Source of the DNA: Maylandia zebra
Taxonomy: Eukaryota; Chordata; Actinopteri; Cichliformes; Cichlidae
NCBI RefSeq assembly: GCF_041146795.1
Contig: NC_135170.1
Coordinates: 21,818,033 to 21,882,032, forward strand
Reading direction: 5' to 3'
Length of the DNA: 64,000 nt
Shown: in pieces, positions 1-12,490 of the stretch
How positions within the stretch are numbered: the first letter of the stretch is position 1
Layout: each line of letters begins with the position of its first letter
Translations under genes and position numbers: made by a program
The notes under the pieces: generated by a model
The model's input: only the letters and a program-made list of their open reading frames with translations
Database searches by the model: none
What the model was told of the DNA's origin: nothing

Positions 1-3000
1 TGACACATCAAATACATAATGAAAACAACACAACTTAGTGTGACACACATTTACTGAAGCTGCTGTTGACTTTGTCTTGCTGGCTGGGAAAGAGCACATG
101 GATCTGCTTAGTGCACTTCTCACCATGTGATTTGCATTTCTGCAAGAGAAGCTGTAAACCAAATGAGGGGTCTTTGTTCGAACATGACTTTTTACAAGAC
201 TCTCTCATACTCTCATATTCAATTGAGAAGCTCCTAAAAGTCATGCAATCACTCTCCCATTGCCTAAAGCGAGGAAAGGCACAATGAAGTTACAATTTCT
301 TGCTCTGCAAATGCTCCTCTGTTCTGAAAGCAATGAGTCGTAGATTCCTCCACATACCTTACTGATGTAATGTCAACCACGCCCAAGCCAGGATGACTGA
401 CAAGAAACAAGGTGTGGAAGAGGACCACGATGGGAGAGGCTGGTGTTACATGCATGCACACGTATGGACAGCATCCTCTCCGACAATAAATTCAAAACAC
501 CACGACTTCTTCTCTGTTCTTCTAAAAATCATTGAAAAGTTTTAAACTGCCACGCTGATTTTGCAATATAGCGAAAAGTGCGTACAGACAAGACAATATA
601 TTTCTGCGCAAGGCTTCTCAACTGCTCACCAAGCACGAAATGCACAACTGAACTGTGAGGCTGACTCATCAAAACCACAACCAGATGATATTTTTACAGC
701 CACAGATTTACTAAAACCTCAAGTTCAAGCACAGAAATGTACTGAGGAGCAAATACACTTAACAATCTCATGCTGTTCTTATAAATGAAGGCATTTCTAT
801 TTTAAATGAAAAGCAAATCATGTGCATATTCTCAACTTTCAAACAGCTGAGGGACAGATGGATATTTTCAGTAAGGAAATAAAATCGGATAAAATGCAAG
901 TCATAACCAAGTAGACAGAAAAATTATTACATGAGAATTAGAGTTTGACTTCAAGCATATTCTGTTCATGGACTAGAGCAAACAGAAGAGAGAGTATTTG
1001 GACAACTCTGATTAAAATGCACCAGTAGGATCTCAGCAGCCACAAATGACATGCAAGGTGTGAATGAAATGCTGTGGGCCTGAATGTTTGATGCTGCAGC
1101 AAGAGTACCGCAGCGAGTCTACGGCAGCGCAGCGCTGAAGTCTCACCTGAGAGAGTAAGTATAGCCGGTGTTCTCTGGAGCACACTGTGGTGGCGTGTAT
1201 GTGTGCAGCTGGGAAAAATCCATGTTCAGACTTCTTTGTTTAGACTGCAAGAGTTAGGATTCAAGGCAAAGGACTATTTTAGCCAAGGACAACAAGAACA
1301 GACCAACTTCACAGACACACACAACAAAATGCAAAACGCTTTGTTCAGTTTGTCTCTGGCAGAAATGATGAGCTCGAGTTGCGCCACAGCTTAACTGCAT
1401 TTCGAGTACAGATTCAGAACTGCATCTACATTTTATAAAATAACACAGCACTAGCAAATTTCCTGCCTCTTCCCAAATCAATTCAAGCTCCATTCACTGG
1501 GCTGTTCTCCAAGAAAACACAACCGCCAGTAAGTGCTGTGCTGCACAGCCATGTGCGGGCAAGACCCTAATGAGAGCTGCTGGACATTCCTTTTCCTCTG
1601 AAAAACAATACTACTGTGTTTCTGCCTGTGGTTGAGAGTTGGCCAACCTCTTCCTCCATGCTGGCTCACGCTGGTAGATGACAGAAGCTACGGACACCAG
1701 TGAAGCTGTAGCGAATGACTCGTCTCGTCTCCTCCGGACACAAAGAAAACAAGCAGCTGATCGAAAAGGCTGGTAGAGACAGGCCAAAGAATGACGATCC
1801 TCTTCCCCTTTGTAATAGGAGGACTCCTCACCAGCACAGCTACAGCTACAGTGAGCACTTGAGTAAGCTGAGTATTATGAAACCCAGTAAAACACAAAGG
1901 GGTGGGGCTGATTTATAAGGCAATGGGCGGGAAGTCTAAAGCCAAACGGCTGGTCTTCTTAGTGAAACCTGCATTGTGTGAACTGCTGAACAAATACTTC
2001 GTTCCACATGCTCACAGTTGAAAGTTTCTCAGGTTAACCAAGGTAAGATTAATGCATTCCAACACAGCAGTTCTGCAAATATTCCTACTTTGGTGAACAG
2101 TTTGAAGAGTTGTGTATTGTTGCGAGCATGTCAATATTAAAGTGGACCCAATGTGTCCGTAGCTTAGATTTGCATTATCATGCAGAATTCAAATACTGGG
2201 CTGTGATGAAAAGCTGCAGTCCATCCACGGCCTGAAACAAGCCATCTTAGCTCCATTTTTAAGCCTGCTTTCCGTCAATGGCCTCACACTTGCATACGAA
2301 AGGTATGACTGGCAAGTGGGTGGGACTGCTGAGTGTCCCTGATTGCTGTAGTAGGGATATGCACTCTAAATGATATCATACAGAGCCAAGGGTAGAAAAA
2401 GCTGCCTGCAACAGAGCATTTAAGCAAGCTGAAGAGTGAGATTTTGGCTCAAATGGATCACTTCCACGACCTCACCACACAAAGCTATATGCAGAGTATA
2501 AGGTGCCTCAGACAGCTTTAAATGAGATAACTGATGCAATAACAGTGTCCGATTGGAGGTTTCTGGCCACAACAGAGCAACTATTCTAGATGGCATTCTG
2601 TGCATGTGGCAGTCTGACTCAAACTTCTGTTCAACAACTCAAAGACAGAGCAGCAGAATAAAACAGATGGCCATTACTGAAAACCCAGCACCAAACTCTC
2701 AACACCATAATCTTAATCATGATTTCAAATCCACATCCAAGTCTCCAAGCCGAAAAGCGGGATAAAAGGAAACAAATTCCCAAAAGCCAAGGGGACTACT
2801 TAAATTCAGCCAGGATTAGTTTTGGGTTGTTGTTTTTTTTTCTTTCTTTCCTTTTTTGCAACATGTCAGCACTGCGCTGAATCATGACGCAGGCGCTGAA
2901 TGTGGACACTCCGAAATTAAATAATAATCTCCCCTACGGTGCATTAATCCACCAAGAGACAAGCTGAACAGTAACAAGAGAAACAAACACATGCAACACA

Positions 3001-3580
3001 GTGACACCTTTACACCTTTCCCACAGTACTATCGCACATCTCCCTTTTTATTTTTTTGCTGCCTCCTTTACGCAAACTGTGTGCGACGAACAGCGCAAAC
3101 AGCTGAGTCCTGTGACTGCTCCAGCTACTGTCAAAACACAGTAATACACTAACACTGTTTACAGCACATGTGTACTCCTGTTCTAACTGTATTGCGCTCA
3201 GGCCCGATGACATATCAGCCCCGTTACATTCGTGCTAAATTTAGAAGCTGGATGTATTTAGACAGCGCCGTCACTGACTTACAGGCTTGTGCAACGACGC
3301 GCTAATCACACTGCTCATCGTGCAGGTCAACTTGAGATTTATCTGTAAAAACAACACGCATTTACTGATCACTACTAACCACTGAGAACGCATCTAACGT
3401 TTGATACTGTCGCAGATGTAATAAAACGACCGTAGAAAATCAGGCCTAAAATTGCGCACACTGTCAAAACTGTTGGCAAAGGAGCGCAGCGAAGATCCGA
3501 ATTTAAAAAAAAAATGCAAACACACTGTCACTAAAAACAGTTTCTACATTAATATGATTTTCAAAGCAGCTGGTCAACTT
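1..3580. other. No supported gene; intron or intergenic DNA
   Basis: The reading frames here are short (under about 85 codons), lack recognisable domains and are not joined by convincing splice sites on either strand. Base composition is moderately AT-rich without strong repeats. The stretch could be intron or 3' UTR of a gene whose body lies outside the window to the left, because a GC-richer block that might be its promoter lies at about 3.6-4.1 kb. I see nothing that decides this. Confidence 0.4.
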
Positions 3581-3589
3581 GCCCGCGTT

Positions 3590-4080
3590 GTTAGGCTCCA
3601 TTTATGCTGTTATTCTTTAAGAGCGTAATCCAAATGAGTAAGATCCACACAGTACTATCAGGGAACATGCGCAAACTTCTGCCAGCATCCCGACGCGCGG
3701 AACCCCCAAAAGGCTTATTTATGACTGCGGATCCACAAATCCTTCAACGCTATTTTCTCACAGAAATACGCCAAAGTTTACAAGTGGCGAGAGACTGCTG
3801 TGCTAGTGCACAACAAGCAGATTTCCAAAATGGCTTCCCGGGCGTAACAAAGCCAGAAGGATCGCTGCTGAGCTGATCCTCCCACTCCCAGACCATCCAT
3901 TGTCGGCCAGAGCGCACACTTTAAATCTATTGGAGGAAAAGCGGCGTTGCAACGGCATCTGCTGAGCCACTGCTCGGTGTTCCGTGCACTGACGGAGATC
4001 ACGCTTTTGTTTCAACTAGAAATCCCTGCATGACACCTGCCGCTTAAAGGAAGCTCGATCCATTCATGACAGCGCTGCTG
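3590..4080 (-). promoter_or_regulatory. Possible GC-richer promoter / first-exon block
   Basis: This block has more CpG than its surroundings (for example around 3690-3700 and 3940-4000) and lies between AT-rich flanks. Such islands often mark promoters. If it is one, a minus-strand gene running off the left edge is the likelier client, because the right side is immediately simple and AT-rich. No TATA box or clear donor was identified, so this is a weak call. Confidence 0.22.
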
Positions 4081-4246
4081 AGGCTCTCTTTATAATAATT
4101 TTGTAATATGAAATATTAAATAAGAAAAATAAGACTCGCTCATTTTCACTGACCTCCATATAAGTTATTGTTTAACATTCTATTCCACCACTTGTATTTT
4201 TTGCTCCATGTGAAGGGTGAAAGAGTGGAGATGAGCAGGTGACAAA

Positions 4247-4260
4247 GGGGGGGGGGGGGG
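4247..4260. repeat. Poly-G run (14 G)
   Basis: A homopolymer of 14 G is visible. It has no coding context and could form a G-quadruplex or be a length-variable site. Confidence 0.9.
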
Positions 4261-5330
4261 AATAGCCAATCCTGACGAGGCTGGTGAAGGAAGTGAGAAA
4301 ATGCGGATCTTAACGATTATATTTAAAAGCACCAGACTTTTGAGAAGCCCCGTCTTTTTTTATGCACCATTAACAAACTTGTGAAGGGAAAGGGAAACGC
4401 TGGCACTTGCTGCTGTGCTGTTACTACAAACCCTCTAAAGCAGGATTACACCAAAGTTATTAAGGTGTTTTTGTGCATTCAGTCATGTTGAAACAGCACA
4501 ATGACTAATGCCAACACAAAAAAGTGTTAGTCTGGAAATGATTAAGTGCATAAAGTCACTGCTTATAACAGCCTGCATGTCTGCACGGGTTTTCTATTCA
4601 GGATATTTCACCCTGACTAAAAGAAAGAGTCGGTATGGTTGCATATCTGGAGCTGAATTTATCTAATCTATCTATCATTTACACAAACCAATACTATCAA
4701 GTGAAGGTCCACTGGTAGCTTGCCTCATAGGCGTAATAAAGACAGTGTGGAAATGCATGACACTTGTAGATGTATGGAAGAAAATAAACTCGTTAAAATA
4801 CTCATAACTAAACAAAATAACCCAACCACCAGCTTGTAAAGCAAATCCCACACTTTCTACATGCAAAAATCAAAGATCAGCCATTTTTATTACTTTATTG
4901 AGCCTCGTGAAGCTCAGTGCTTCACAAGTCTCATGCAGTAAAGAGTTAAAGTGAAAGGGTGTGGCTCATTTTAGGCACAAGAATAAGAGAAGTGAGAATA
5001 TGGCAAGAAAACCTACAAACAAGTTGTAGGTTTTCAGAGACATAAGCTTCATCACTACCAATACAGTCACTCACACTGCCAAATCAAACAATCCACTTTA
5101 CAATCAAATCCGGATCATGAGTAATTACACTGCTAAGAACCTTGTTACCGTTTAATGCAGCATGCGGCAAAGAGAGGAAATAAAACACAGCCCAATTCAC
5201 AGCAAAATGGAAAGGTTACTGTAAGGGGGATTCCTACAAAGAGTCAGGTTTGCACGATATATACTGTAGGTTCTCAATTTGTATAAGACAAATATCCCCA
5301 ACCCAACCCCCCTTCAAAAAAAATGAACAG

Positions 5331-5334
<4 letters not shown>

Positions 5335-5421
<87 letters not shown>

Positions 5422-5440
5422 TACATACATACACACACAC
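5335..5440. repeat. Compound (TA)n-(CA)n-(CATA)n microsatellite
   Basis: About 39 TA units are followed directly by CA and CATA units. Long YIYI-type reading frames across it are artefacts of the repeat. Confidence 0.97.
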
Positions 5441-5522
5441 CAACCATTATAATTATTATATAACCCTATATATATAATATATAACCCTATTCCTCTGTGG
5501 GGCAACCTGCATATGGCCAATA

Positions 5523-5551
5523 AAGCATTCATTCATTCATTCATTCATTCA
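5523..5551. repeat. (ATTC)n tetranucleotide repeat
   Basis: Seven or so copies of ATTC are visible just after an (AT)-rich stretch. Confidence 0.9.
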
Positions 5552-6417
5552 TAATGTTTGTTAAATAAGTTTTACTCTTCTCAGAGTTGTTCAGAGCCAT
5601 ACTGAGGATTTTGTGTTTCAACATGCCCTAGAATTATTATGTTCCTGTATGAAGCCACCGAAGTTTCCAATCATGTCCAACAGGAGTCTGGGTTAGATAA
5701 GAGAAACAGTAGACATAAAGCTAAATACTATACTGTGCAAAAAGAGGGGATTTTGCACCATAATCACTTTTACCTTTGATTTTTTAAAACTAAAACCTAC
5801 CTGTATAATGCATGTTTTGGAAGCTAGTGGCACTTATCATTCAACATCATAGTCTTATCTCTGCAGACGATAAGCTGAAAGAGAAAGCTCCCACAGAGGC
5901 ATATCAGACACCTAAAATCTCTATCCCATTCTGAACAGGCGTGCTTTAGAGAGGCACCATCTGCTGGACAGTCTGCTGCACAGCAACAGTGTATTCACCT
6001 TATGGGAGCTTTCGATACGATCTAATTGTAAGTTTTAGCGTCAAGGGCGACAAAAGGTGGGCTCAAGAACTAAGGAGCAAGCCCACTCACTTCCGGTTTC
6101 ATCATTAAATATTAATGATTAGTTACTATGTCTCGTGCAAGTGCGTTTGAGATCAGGAAATAGAAAACAAAACTTGTAGAAAATGTGAGTGTGGAGGACC
6201 CATGAGCAAGTCAGAAGTGGTTGTCGTAAAATAAAAGGGGTTTGACAAAAAAAGAAAAAAAAAAAAGAAAACAAAGTCCGAGTGTGTGGCCACTTCCTAC
6301 GAAAACGGAAGTGTACACTTGTCAAGTCTCTCGCTTCTTCACGTGGACCTTTTTGCTCTGCTAAAGGTTTGTGGAAGTGTTGGTTTAACTACGCCTGCGT
6401 GGAAAGCTCCTGATAAT

Positions 6418-8121
6418 ATGCAGTTGGTCTGTGTTCAGTTCACGGACCAACTGCCCACAATCACCATTGTGGAAAGAAAAGAAGAAGTTAGCCTCGCTTG
6501 TCCTGATGTGAGCCTCTATAATAGTCAGTCGTGCCCACAGGCGTCATTTACAGTGCATACATTATTTGTATTATTATTTTTCTTTTACGACTAAATATTT
6601 CCCACCAGTAAAATTCTCCACAACGCAAAACACCAGATGGATGCAACACGGAAGCAAGTTTAATACTAGAGATCATCTGTGTAGCTTCCCATGAGAGCTG
6701 AGAACAGCACGCCTAAAAGCAGCACACATCATTCGCAGGGCAGAGTGTACTCACATGCTGAGAGTGACTGCGGGTTACTGACGGTAAAGTCGTGGATGGT
6801 CTATTCATGCAGCCGGCTTACAGCTTTCACAGTTGTACCTTCACATTCCCGAAAAGAGGACCCAGCTCTAACGTTCGCCTTTCCCGCACACGGTCACTTT
6901 TTCCGTTGCAGCACGCGCGTCACCACCGTCACTCCATATATGGTAAAAATGACCATATACGGGAGCCAGCTCGACCGCCCATTCAATGGGCGGTTGAAAA
7001 TAGCGTCACTTACACGTGCGTGGATAAGAAAGTTAAAGCTGTAACATTTGCCCTGTTTAGTTTAAAGGAATTCGCTTGTCAAGCAACTTACTGAGTAACT
7101 TAGGCTACGTTCACACTGCAGGTCTTAATGCTCAATTCCGATTTTTTGATCAAATCCGATTTTTTTTACTGCTTGTTCACACTACAAATAAAATGCGACA
7201 GCAAACGTGCTCTAGTGTGAACGCTCAAAGCGGCCCGCATGCGCAAAAGAATATGTCACACACAACGCGCTCTGTTTAGACCCAGAGCAACAGTATTGTT
7301 TGACTGATGGCCCTTAATATAAAGACTTCGGACTTCACGTTTCCCAATTTTTGCTTTAAGTTATTTTGTTATTTACATAATAATGTAAATAACCTAATAA
7401 TGATCCTTATTGCTGTTTAAGAGAGGAGCGGTGCTTCAAAGGATAGCTGCAGATTTCTGTCAGAATCTGCAGATTAAACAGTACAAATAAAATGTTTACG
7501 TTGTCTTCCCAACAGTTTCACTGACATCTACGCTGGATGGCCAGGAAGCGTTCGCGATGTCGTATCGGGTGCTTCTCCGGCGCTGATAATTGGCTTCAGT
7601 CTTGTGTCGGTGACGTAAAAGACGGATTTAATGCAACTTGACCGTTCAAACAGCAGTCGCTTTCTAAAACATCGGATATGTATCGGATTCAGTACCACAT
7701 ACGAAAGTGACCCAGATCGGATTTGAAAATATCGGATTTGCGCCGTTCACACTGTCATAGCATGATCAGATATGGGTCGCATAGGGTCAAAAAAATCGGA
7801 TTTGATGCGCTTTCGCCTGCAGTGTGAACGTAGCCTTATTAACAAAATCGGTGCTTAATACTAACTTTTTCAAGGTGAAGTGTTAGTGATACAATTGCTT
7901 ATTTAATCTAAACTGTACAACAGATAACATAAAAAAGGGGACACATTTTGGTCCATTAATTTTTATATTTACTTTTAAATACTGATGAACATTAATCCAC
8001 AATCTCTCTCTGTGGTCTTCCTCGTTTTTAGCTCCATAGTCAACATCCTTTGTCCTGAATATATCAGATATATCAGTATATATCATATCTGATATATGCT
8101 GATCAGATATATCACATATAG

Positions 8122-8180
<59 letters not shown>

Positions 8181-8335
8181 GTGTGTGTGTGTGTGTGTCT
8201 GTGTGTGTAGATAGATAGCTAGATAGATATAGATATATCAGTGTGCAGTAGCTTTTAATCAGACTGTGCAGTCCTCTATGCTCTGTCTTACTATTAACAT
8301 TCAACCATTGTACTATGCAGTATTCCATCTTGCTG

Positions 8336-8416
<81 letters not shown>

Positions 8417-8961
8417 TGTAAAGTGTACATTTGTCTCCACTGAGGTATAGTATTACTCATATAGGTTATTTTTTTTATTCCTGCTCTATTCATTTTGCTG
8501 CTGTAATAACAGGAATTTCCCAACCATGGGACAAATTCGCTTATCTTATCTTCATTTCTAATCCTGTCTCTGGGTGCAAAGACTTATAATTAGCATTGTC
8601 TATCAGTGTTGAAACAAATTTTTTAATAGAGTTTAATTTACTCTTTTTGTTGTAAAAAAAAAAAAAACCATGAATGATGATGAAAACATGAATAGCAAAT
8701 GATCAATGAACAAATGCACCCACCCCACACCTGTTATTAAAAGTACTGTACCTCTTAATTCATCTTTTGACATTTAATATTGCATGCATTTATCAAGCCT
8801 ATGCTAAACTGTGTTCTTCACAGACCCCTATCCAGAGCAGAGTGAAGACTCCGGGCAATATTTTTAGAAAAGGAAAACCTGAAAAACAAGACACCTGTCA
8901 CTTGTGGAATGGTGGTGATGTGATCCCATTGTCTCTAAGATCACGTGACAACATTTTATGA
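6418..8961 (+). CDS. Candidate two-exon small protein (75 aa), unrecognised
   Basis: I do not recognise this protein. An ATG at 6418 opens 30 codons that end at a GT donor (GAT|GTGAGC, exon 6418-6507). A pyrimidine-rich acceptor (TTCTTCACAG) at 8823 opens 45 more codons in the same phase, ending in TGA at 8959-8961. The join keeps the frame and gives 75 residues, basic in the second half (motif KTPGNIFRKGKPEK). The intron holds the Harbinger-type MITE and two microsatellites. ETS-like CCGGTT/TTCCGG sites lie upstream near 6090. The first exon also contains a 14-bp imperfect hairpin at 6420-6454. It may equally be two fragments of a longer gene with missed exons, or chance; the only support is phase and splice-site quality. 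Confidence 0.25.
7103..7835. mobile_element. PIF/Harbinger-type MITE with TTA target duplication
   Basis: The 20-bp ends are exact inverted repeats (GGCTACGTTCACACTGCAGG at 7103-7122 and its complement at 7816-7835). Both ends are flanked by TTA (7100-7102 and 7836-7838), the 3-bp TWA duplication typical of PIF/Harbinger insertions. Further inside, ATCCGATTTT and GTTCACACT motifs recur on both sides as subterminal repeats. There is no transposase reading frame in its 733 bp, so it is non-autonomous. Perfect ends and duplication suggest a young copy. Confidence 0.85.
8122..8208. repeat. (TATC)n followed by (GT)n microsatellite
   Basis: About 14 TATC units run to 8180 and then switch to GT units, followed by scattered GATA on the other side. 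Confidence 0.95.
8338..8409. repeat. (CA)n microsatellite
   Basis: About 35 CA units are visible, uninterrupted. Confidence 0.97.
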
Positions 8962-9063
8962 AAGGGAAGACAGCTGGGTGCAGTTGACTTCTTCTTGTCT
9001 GTTTCGTAGTGTGCAGATAGCTGCTACAGTGTTCACAGTTTACATGTTTGGTGTACAGTCACC

Positions 9064-9989
9064 ATGAAAATTGCTATTTTTGTGCTGTTTGTGTGCCTTC
9101 TTCTTCCTGTGCAGCCTGAAGAGATAGATCACTGTAAGTAAACACTACAGTCACCTTGGTTTCCTCAGTCATCAGATAATATGTAGTTCGGTTTCTGCTG
9201 AAGAGTGCCTCTGTTAACTGTTCTATTATTAACAGACACCTACTGTGAGACTTGTTTAACAGTGGCACAAGGTATGTTGGACAATAAATCATTATGGCTA
9301 AGAGCTTTTTTATTAATGGTTTCTGATAACCCAGTAGCACAATCTAACAAATGGGATAGCCAGGAATACAAATAGAAAACAAAAGACAAAAGAAAAGGGG
9401 AAAGCAAGTCACAGTCTATAAATACCTTACAGAGCTTGAGAAATCCATCAAGGAAGCCCCAGTTAAGAGCAGAAACACAGTTGTTAAACGCCTCATCAGT
9501 GGGGCGTTGTGTGAGAAACCTCTGCCTCACAGTCACCATGTCTCTAAGGACAAACTGACATCAGCCTGCAGACACTTGTTAGGTAAGGTAACATCAGATA
9601 TGTCAAGTAATTTATCTTGTATTCAAGAACTTATTCTGGATTTGCCATTCAGAGTCTCACCGTGGCCAGTTCTATGAAGCTCTGGTGAACAAAGAGCCGA
9701 AGAATCTGGATATAGCTCTGTGTTATGAGCACTCCAACTCATGTGTGGGGGTTAAACGCCAGACTTTTGAGGTAAGCTGTCAGTGAGCGAGTAGCCAGTT
9801 GTGAAACGTGAACTTCGTGTTTTTCAAGTACACAAATTTGCTCTTAACATTTTGCTTTTGTGGCAGGATTCTAAAGGCGCTTTTACTGAAAGTGACATTG
9901 ATGCTTTACTTCGGGACAACAAGGAAAATGTTCGCATTGCTCAGCCGATACATTCAGGTTCCCCTGTGCACACAGGAGATGAACTCTGA
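9064..9989 (+). CDS. Small secreted or ER-lumen protein, 115 aa, four exons, unrecognised
   Basis: I do not recognise the family. Exons 9064-9133, 9236-9271, 9653-9771 and 9867-9989 all have GT-AG borders and compatible phases (1, 1, 0). The protein starts with a signal peptide: Met-Lys, then a hydrophobic run (IAIFVLFVCLLLPV), with likely cleavage near residue 18-20. The mature part has four cysteines: a CETC pair at about 27-30 and a CYEHSNSC pair at about 58-65, so two disulphides are plausible. A short acidic helix-rich tail follows and the protein ends in GDEL, which resembles a weak KDEL-type retrieval signal. AATAAA-like signals follow the stop at about 10038-10050. The gene is compact, about 2.3 kb upstream of ccp110 on the same strand. 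It could be a small saposin/canopy-like ER protein or a secreted peptide; that is a guess. Confidence 0.72.
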
Positions 9990-10035
9990 GAATTTCAGCA
10001 TCATTTACTGTTTACTACTGTAAATTCTGGACATC

Positions 10036-10050
10036 AGTAAAATAAATAAA
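10036..10050 (+). terminator. Poly(A) signal of the small secreted-protein gene
   Basis: Overlapping AATAAA hexamers lie about 50 bp after the stop codon of the four-exon gene. Confidence 0.6.
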
Positions 10051-10784
10051 TCACTAAAAAAACATAAACCAATAATTTTGTCTTTAAATTATACCTTATG
10101 CTGTGTTGAGTTGTCACTTTTCTAAAGAATTTATTCAGCCTCAGATAAGGAGTGTATATTCATTAATGAACAAATTATATAAAATTGATAAAGGGGAAGT
10201 TTATATTTCAAGCCTTGGGAAGCCCTCACTTTTCTCTGACAGAAATAGGAACTTCCAAAGTGCATCTGAAGTGATTTAGCCTGTTTTCCTATGTCTTTAT
10301 TAAGATAATACGAGGTCTGTTGCCTGCTGGAAAATGAATCTATTCTTTGCCATTTGCAGTCACCTGTTTACAATAGGAATTCTAAAACATATTTAAGGTG
10401 CTCCCACTTGTCTTCATTCTTTTCTTCTTTATTATTCTTCGGGATGTTACTAACCATTAAAACAACAACAATTTCTAATGCACTTCTTTCAGAAAATTCA
10501 TAGAAAAATGCAAAACTCCAAAAAATAAAAAATAAAAGTGGGACACAAAGGAAGACATAAGGATGTATTATTGCACTATAAGCAATTTCATCACAAGTGT
10601 GCAGATTCAATATCTTCTTCAGAAAAGTAGTTTGCCTTTTGGACACCAAAAATCCAGGCCAGGCAAATACAACCACAACAATTAAGAAATTCAGAAATTC
10701 AAGGTATTAACAATAAGTAATAGTAAAAACAAACCACAGCTGTGTGCAAATCACACCCATATAATATCAGCTGTGTTACCTTGG

Positions 10785-11031
10785 GATGGTTGTAACTAAG
10801 GTGGCTCAGGTAAACTACTAACCGGAAGGTTGGTGGTTCGATCCCAGTCTGCTCCATGCCAAATATCCTTGGGCAAATACTAACATCATGGTGCTCTCTG
10901 ATGCATCTATTGGAGGTGTGAATGTCTGATATGAAGCACTTAGGAACAGCATAGAAAAAAGTGCTTGTGTGAATGTACAAGTTGCTCAGATAGAGTAAAA
11001 AAGCGCTATAAGAACCAGTCCATTTACAAGG
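10785..11031 (+). repeat. tRNA-derived SINE
   Basis: A tRNA-like head carries an A-box-like GTGGCTCAGG at 10801-10810 and a perfect B box GGTTCGATCCC at 10835-10845, the right spacing for an internal Pol III promoter. The tail ends with AAGCGCTATAAGAACC and CAGTCCATTTAC, the kind of end shared by several fish SINE families. The copy is diverged and lacks an obvious clean target duplication. It is probably of the V-SINE or African-cichlid (AFC)-like class, but the subfamily is not determined. Confidence 0.72.
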
Positions 11032-11039
11032 TATAAAAG

Positions 11040-12235
11040 TCCTCTGGGCACACAATACATACAAAAGTGGTACCCTGTACTTCTGTCATGATGTTAGCAA
11101 GGTGTCTTCACGATGAAGAAGGTGTGACACATTGCTAAGGATACATCACCCCTTATTCACCACTCAGGACTCCCAAAGGTGAATCGTACTGTGTTGTAGC
11201 TGACCTCAAATCTTTCTGTCCATGTTTGTAATCCTACTCAGTTTGTTCTTGTTAACTACAGACAGTGAAAAATACCATGCAATAAAACAAGAAGTTAGAA
11301 TGCTCTCTGCAAAAAAACAAACAAAAAAGAAAAAGAAAAAAAGCGTATGTCTGTCTCAAACTCCTCTTGAAGTATAATCATTGTAATCTAGCTTTTGAAT
11401 CCTGCCAGTTTTTCTTCAGTCACTGTCCCTAAGTACTTGTATTCTTTTACGTCCTCAGTACAGTCACCGCTAACTGCCATCTGTTGATCAAGGACTCAAC
11501 TCATCTGATGATTTTGCTGTTTACCTTTAGCTATGACAACCTATGCACTGACCTTTGCAGTCTTACAGTTTTTAATGCATGTGTAACATCGATAAACATG
11601 TTTCATTTTATGTGGTTTGGAGGACAGTGTATTCTGTGTAATACACACAACAGAGCATCTTCTTTGCTCCCACCCCCTTTATATGCGCATAATTGGTTGT
11701 AAAATGTGAGAAATTTGTTGTACACATTACTAGAAGGCGCACCTGTTTTGTCACTTCATATTTAGTGGTTGTCTTGCAGAAGAGGACGATTAAAATAGGA
11801 CTTAAATTACATAAATTCATTAATTCATAAAGTTTCAGACTACAAAACGCTGCACAATGTACAGTAAGGAGAGTGGTACATAAATTACATTATTTTCCCC
11901 CAAGATCATCCAGTTTTTTTTAATACTTGGCACATTAAATAATTCATCTAATCACTCATAACAATAAATAAATAAATTACATACATTATAAAATTTTAAA
12001 CTGAGATTTGTTTAACACAGTAGAGAATAGCTGCAAGCAGATCATATTAATGATATTTATGTAGACTCATTTGCCAAGAACTCGTTATCCTCTTGAGCAC
12101 TATTAACTCGAGGCTATGAGCAGATAACAACATAGTAAAACAAAGAGCGTGTGATAAAGTAGCCCTGCTAGGATATAGCCTAATTCTATTGCATTCACTG
12201 AGAAATGAAGGGGAAAAGAGGGCAGGTGGCATTGA
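11040..12235. other. AT-rich intergenic DNA, nothing identified
   Basis: No exon, RNA or transposon end stands out. Short frames of 60-70 codons occur at chance level. It separates the small secreted-protein gene from the ccp110 promoter. Confidence 0.5.
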
Positions 12236-12239
12236 GCTT

Positions 12240-12490
12240 ATTGGAACGAGAGCCTTTGACTTGCTCGGGGGATCAGATTGGAACGTGGCCCGCGTGCTGT
12301 TGCTAGGAGGCGCTGTTGGAGCCCGGAAGAGTTGAGCATGGTGATGAAGACGATCGAACCGAGATTGAGGAGAGAGACGTGAGTCTCACCGATAAAGCCT
12401 CCAGTTTGTGTTTCCCTGCGACATCTGTCCGTGTCTGACAGTCCCTGCTGGAAGACAGGAGGGCGATATTAGTGTTTCTCCACTGAGTAG
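12240..12490 (+). promoter_or_regulatory. ccp110: ccp110 promoter and non-coding first exon
   Basis: A GC-richer block with several CpG sites ends in a good donor (GTAG|GTAAGA, exon end 12490). It precedes the first coding exon by about 780 bp, so it fits a 5' UTR exon plus core promoter. GTTGCTAGGAG at 12299-12309 resembles half of an RFX X-box (GTTGCYANGGNAAC), a site common in promoters of cilium and centriole genes. Only one half-site is good. The transcription start is not defined. Confidence 0.55.

Noticed and set aside
5234-5532. Reading frames full of YIYIYI on both strands
   Set aside because: They are translations of the (TA)n microsatellite; the same holds near 48.9-49.2, 57.4 and 57.8 kb.
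8122-8409. CRISPR-like array
   Set aside because: The units are 2-4 bp microsatellites without spacers, in a vertebrate genome.
8173-8523. 116-codon minus frame
   Set aside because: It is built of (CA)n and (GATA)n repeats.
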